Positions 62,674-64,000 of a DNA stretch of 64,000 bases are shown piece by piece. The position numbers and the translations under genes were made by a program. The stretch covers positions 1-64,000 of the forward strand of contig JACPCK010000034.1 of assembly GCA_016179845.1 (NCBI GenBank). The letters are read 5' to 3'. The DNA comes from Chloroflexota bacterium (GTDB taxonomy: Bacteria; Chloroflexota; Dehalococcoidia; Lucifugimonadales; JACPCK01). The notes beneath the pieces are model-generated. The model did not search any database, had not been told where the DNA came from, and was given only the letters and a program-made list of their open reading frames with translations. The number at the start of each line of letters is the position of its first letter. The stretch's first letter is position 1.

Positions 62674-63471
62674 ATGGTAGCTACCTTACAAGGCACAGAT
62701 CACTACGTTTACAGGCCCGACGGCCAGGTCTACTACTATAAGGTAGGGAAGGGGGAGCCCCTCATCCTTCTCCACAACTTCGGCTTTAGCGGGTTCATGT
62801 GGAGGAAGATGATTGACAAGCTTGCCCAGCACTTCACCTGCTACAACGTGGACCTCCCGGGGTGGGACCATTCCCAGATACCGAGGCGCAAATATATGGT
62901 CCCCGACTTCACCAGGGCTGTGCTGGACGTGATGGACATCGCCGGTATCAGATCGACCGACATTCTAGCCCACGCTGGGGGCGCAATGGTGGCCCTGGAC
63001 CTGGCGGCCAATTACCCCGATAGGGTCAAAAAGCTCGTCCTGGACGGCCTTCCCTACTGGGACCTGGAGCACGGCAGGATAATCTGGGAGAGGACCTTCG
63101 TGCCCCAGTTTACCGATACCACCGCTTACAGTGTCCCCGTTCACTCTCTAACCACCTGGGAGCAGGCCGTAAAGGCCAATCCCAACCTGGATAGGGAACA
63201 CTGGGAGAAAAACGAGGCCATTAAGAGAAGAAGCCGACGGTGGACGCGGACGGGGTACTGGGCCCTGAGCAACTACGATAATCAGGCAATGGGCCCCAAA
63301 GTGAAGGCCCCGACCCTCCTGATATACGGTGAAAGAAGCCCCCATCGACGTGTTGAGCAGGTGGCCCACGAGACGATCAAAGGGTCTGCCCTCGCGGTGG
63401 TGCCGGGAGTTGTCTTTGCCTTTGATAGACCGGAAGAGTTGACCAAGCTGACCCTGGACTTTCTCCTTTAG
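62674..63471 (+). CDS. Alpha/beta-hydrolase fold protein, paralogue C
   Basis: 265 residues with a strong AGGAGGAGGG site. EPLILLHNFGFSGFMWRKMI, HFTCYNVDLPGWDHSQIPRR, the elbow STDILAHAGGAMVALDLAAN, LVLDGLPYWDLEHGRIIWER. Here the elbow has Ala-His-Ala-Gly-Gly in place of G-S-H-G-G, so the Ser nucleophile is lost. The acid strand (LLIYGERSPHRRVEQ) lacks the Asp of paralogue A, and the closing loop is PGVVFAFDRP with no His. All three catalytic positions are thus altered; a non-hydrolytic role is likely. Confidence 0.85.
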   Translation: MVATLQGTDHYVYRPDGQVYYYKVGKGEPLILLHNFGFSGFMWRKMIDKLAQHFTCYNVDLPGWDHSQIPRRKYMVPDFTRAVLDVMDIAGIRSTDILAHAGGAMVALDLAANYPDRVKKLVLDGLPYWDLEHGRIIWERTFVPQFTDTTAYSVPVHSLTTWEQAVKANPNLDREHWEKNEAIKRRSRRWTRTGYWALSNYDNQAMGPKVKAPTLLIYGERSPHRRVEQVAHETIKGSALAVVPGVVFAFDRPEELTKLTLDFLL

Positions 63472-63619
63472 AGAATAGGCGTCTGGACGAGTTTAGGGAT
63501 GATCCTGGAAACATGAGCGTTCTCGGCTGCGGCATAAGGAGAACAGGAGCCTATGACCACTGCCGTGAAAAGATCGGGCGTCAAGTTTAGTTGACTGACG
63601 CCTCTGCGAGCCGAGTGAG

Positions 63620-63922
63620 GTGAGCCCAGGACGGGAGCAGCGGGAGCCGAAAAGCTTCGGCGAGGTAATGGCAGTCAAGGCCATTGTGGATGCCTACTTT
63701 GCCTTTGAAGCCCTGCGCGGTGCACAAGACGATTCGGCTGAGGTAGATCAAAGAAAGGCGCGCAACATGTTGGCAAGGGCCCGACTGCTCATCCAGAGTC
63801 TGGTTGAAAGCGGGCGGATGGACCTGGTACAAGAAGCCAGGGACTCCCTCTCATTGACGTGGCGCAGGATTATCACGGATGAGAGGTGGGCAGAGTTTTG
63901 CAAAGCTAAGCCAGCGCCTTAG
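63620..63922 (+). CDS. Hypothetical helical protein
   Basis: 100 residues from GTG 63620, or a shorter one from the ATG at 63668. VDAYFAFEALRGAQDDSAEV and KARNMLARARLLIQSLVESG are all-helix text; SLTWRRIITDERWAEFCKA ends it. No domain recognised. The window ends 78 bases later. Confidence 0.4.
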   Translation: MSPGREQREPKSFGEVMAVKAIVDAYFAFEALRGAQDDSAEVDQRKARNMLARARLLIQSLVESGRMDLVQEARDSLSLTWRRIITDERWAEFCKAKPAP

Positions 63923-64000
63923 CAGGGTGATGACACGCCGAGGATTGGCGAAATCGTCTCATAGCTCGCCTCGGGGGCGTCCAGAGGGGGGATACCCCCT

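Noticed and set aside
61593-62696. 367-codon start for alpha/beta-hydrolase paralogue B
   Set aside because: The first 98 codons have no similarity to the paralogues, overlap the start of paralogue C and lack a ribosome-binding site; GTG 62402 has GGAGG.

Overview
The window reads as a GC-rich bacterial chromosome. Lineage-specific clues point to a member of the Chloroflexota, probably Dehalococcoidia/SAR202-like: a subtilase with W-D-N repeats, Thr/Pro-rich surface proteins, a DUF5317-like membrane protein, expanded F420/flavin-type oxidoreductases and alpha/beta-hydrolase paralogues, and many short interspersed hairpins. This is inference from gene content, since no rRNA or complete phylogenetic marker set is present.

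Region 1 (1-7.1 kb) is accessory. Seven direct copies of a 20-bp core, consensus CATGTTYGTGCAGTGGTAGC, separate six modules whose genes all lie on the + strand. The modules carry a DUF3644 protein, a DUF1801 protein, an HNH nuclease, a HicA-HicB pair, a subtilase plus a membrane protein, and a HicB-HicA pair. The array ends in the 3' end of a large serine recombinase on the - strand, whose reading frame runs through the core repeat. A second short recombinase remnant sits at another core. Sequences flanking the core are reshuffled between copies, as expected of a crossover site. I regard this serine-recombinase-associated cassette array as the most interesting item. It continues off the left edge.

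Region 2 (7.1-31 kb) is mostly chromosomal: a kinase fragment and NarL-type regulator, a GYD protein, two large cell-surface proteins, a cytidylate-kinase-like protein, a small tail-anchored protein, uvrC and a frameshifted methyltransferase in one operon, an RpiB-like isomerase, a XerD-like recombinase, an acyl-CoA carboxylase beta subunit, and an isocitrate dehydrogenase-mdh operon behind a structured leader. A BTAD/TPR regulator follows.

Region 3 (31-42 kb) has folP-folK, a Trm112-like protein, a thiolase, a CopD-like membrane protein, a TlpA-type thioredoxin and an SbcD-like nuclease. A GHKL-ATPase two-gene unit (candidate defence) and glycyl-tRNA synthetase follow.

Region 4 (42-47.5 kb) is a second accessory hot spot beginning at a tRNA-Met gene. 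Copies of the tRNA 3' end recur downstream and separate a HigBA and epimerase module, a RelE-type toxin-antitoxin, a broken gene and an OLD-type ATPase/TOPRIM protein.

Region 5 (47.5-64 kb) is catabolic: a hydantoinase-like amidohydrolase, DinB and PPOX proteins, a second amidohydrolase, an inositol-monophosphatase-like protein, a GlcG-like protein, an oligopeptide-type binding lipoprotein, an LLM monooxygenase, a nitronate monooxygenase and four related alpha/beta-hydrolase copies (one truncated) with degraded catalytic residues. A degenerate tRNA, a HEPN-motif protein and an IS3 remnant interrupt it at 51.4-52.8 kb.
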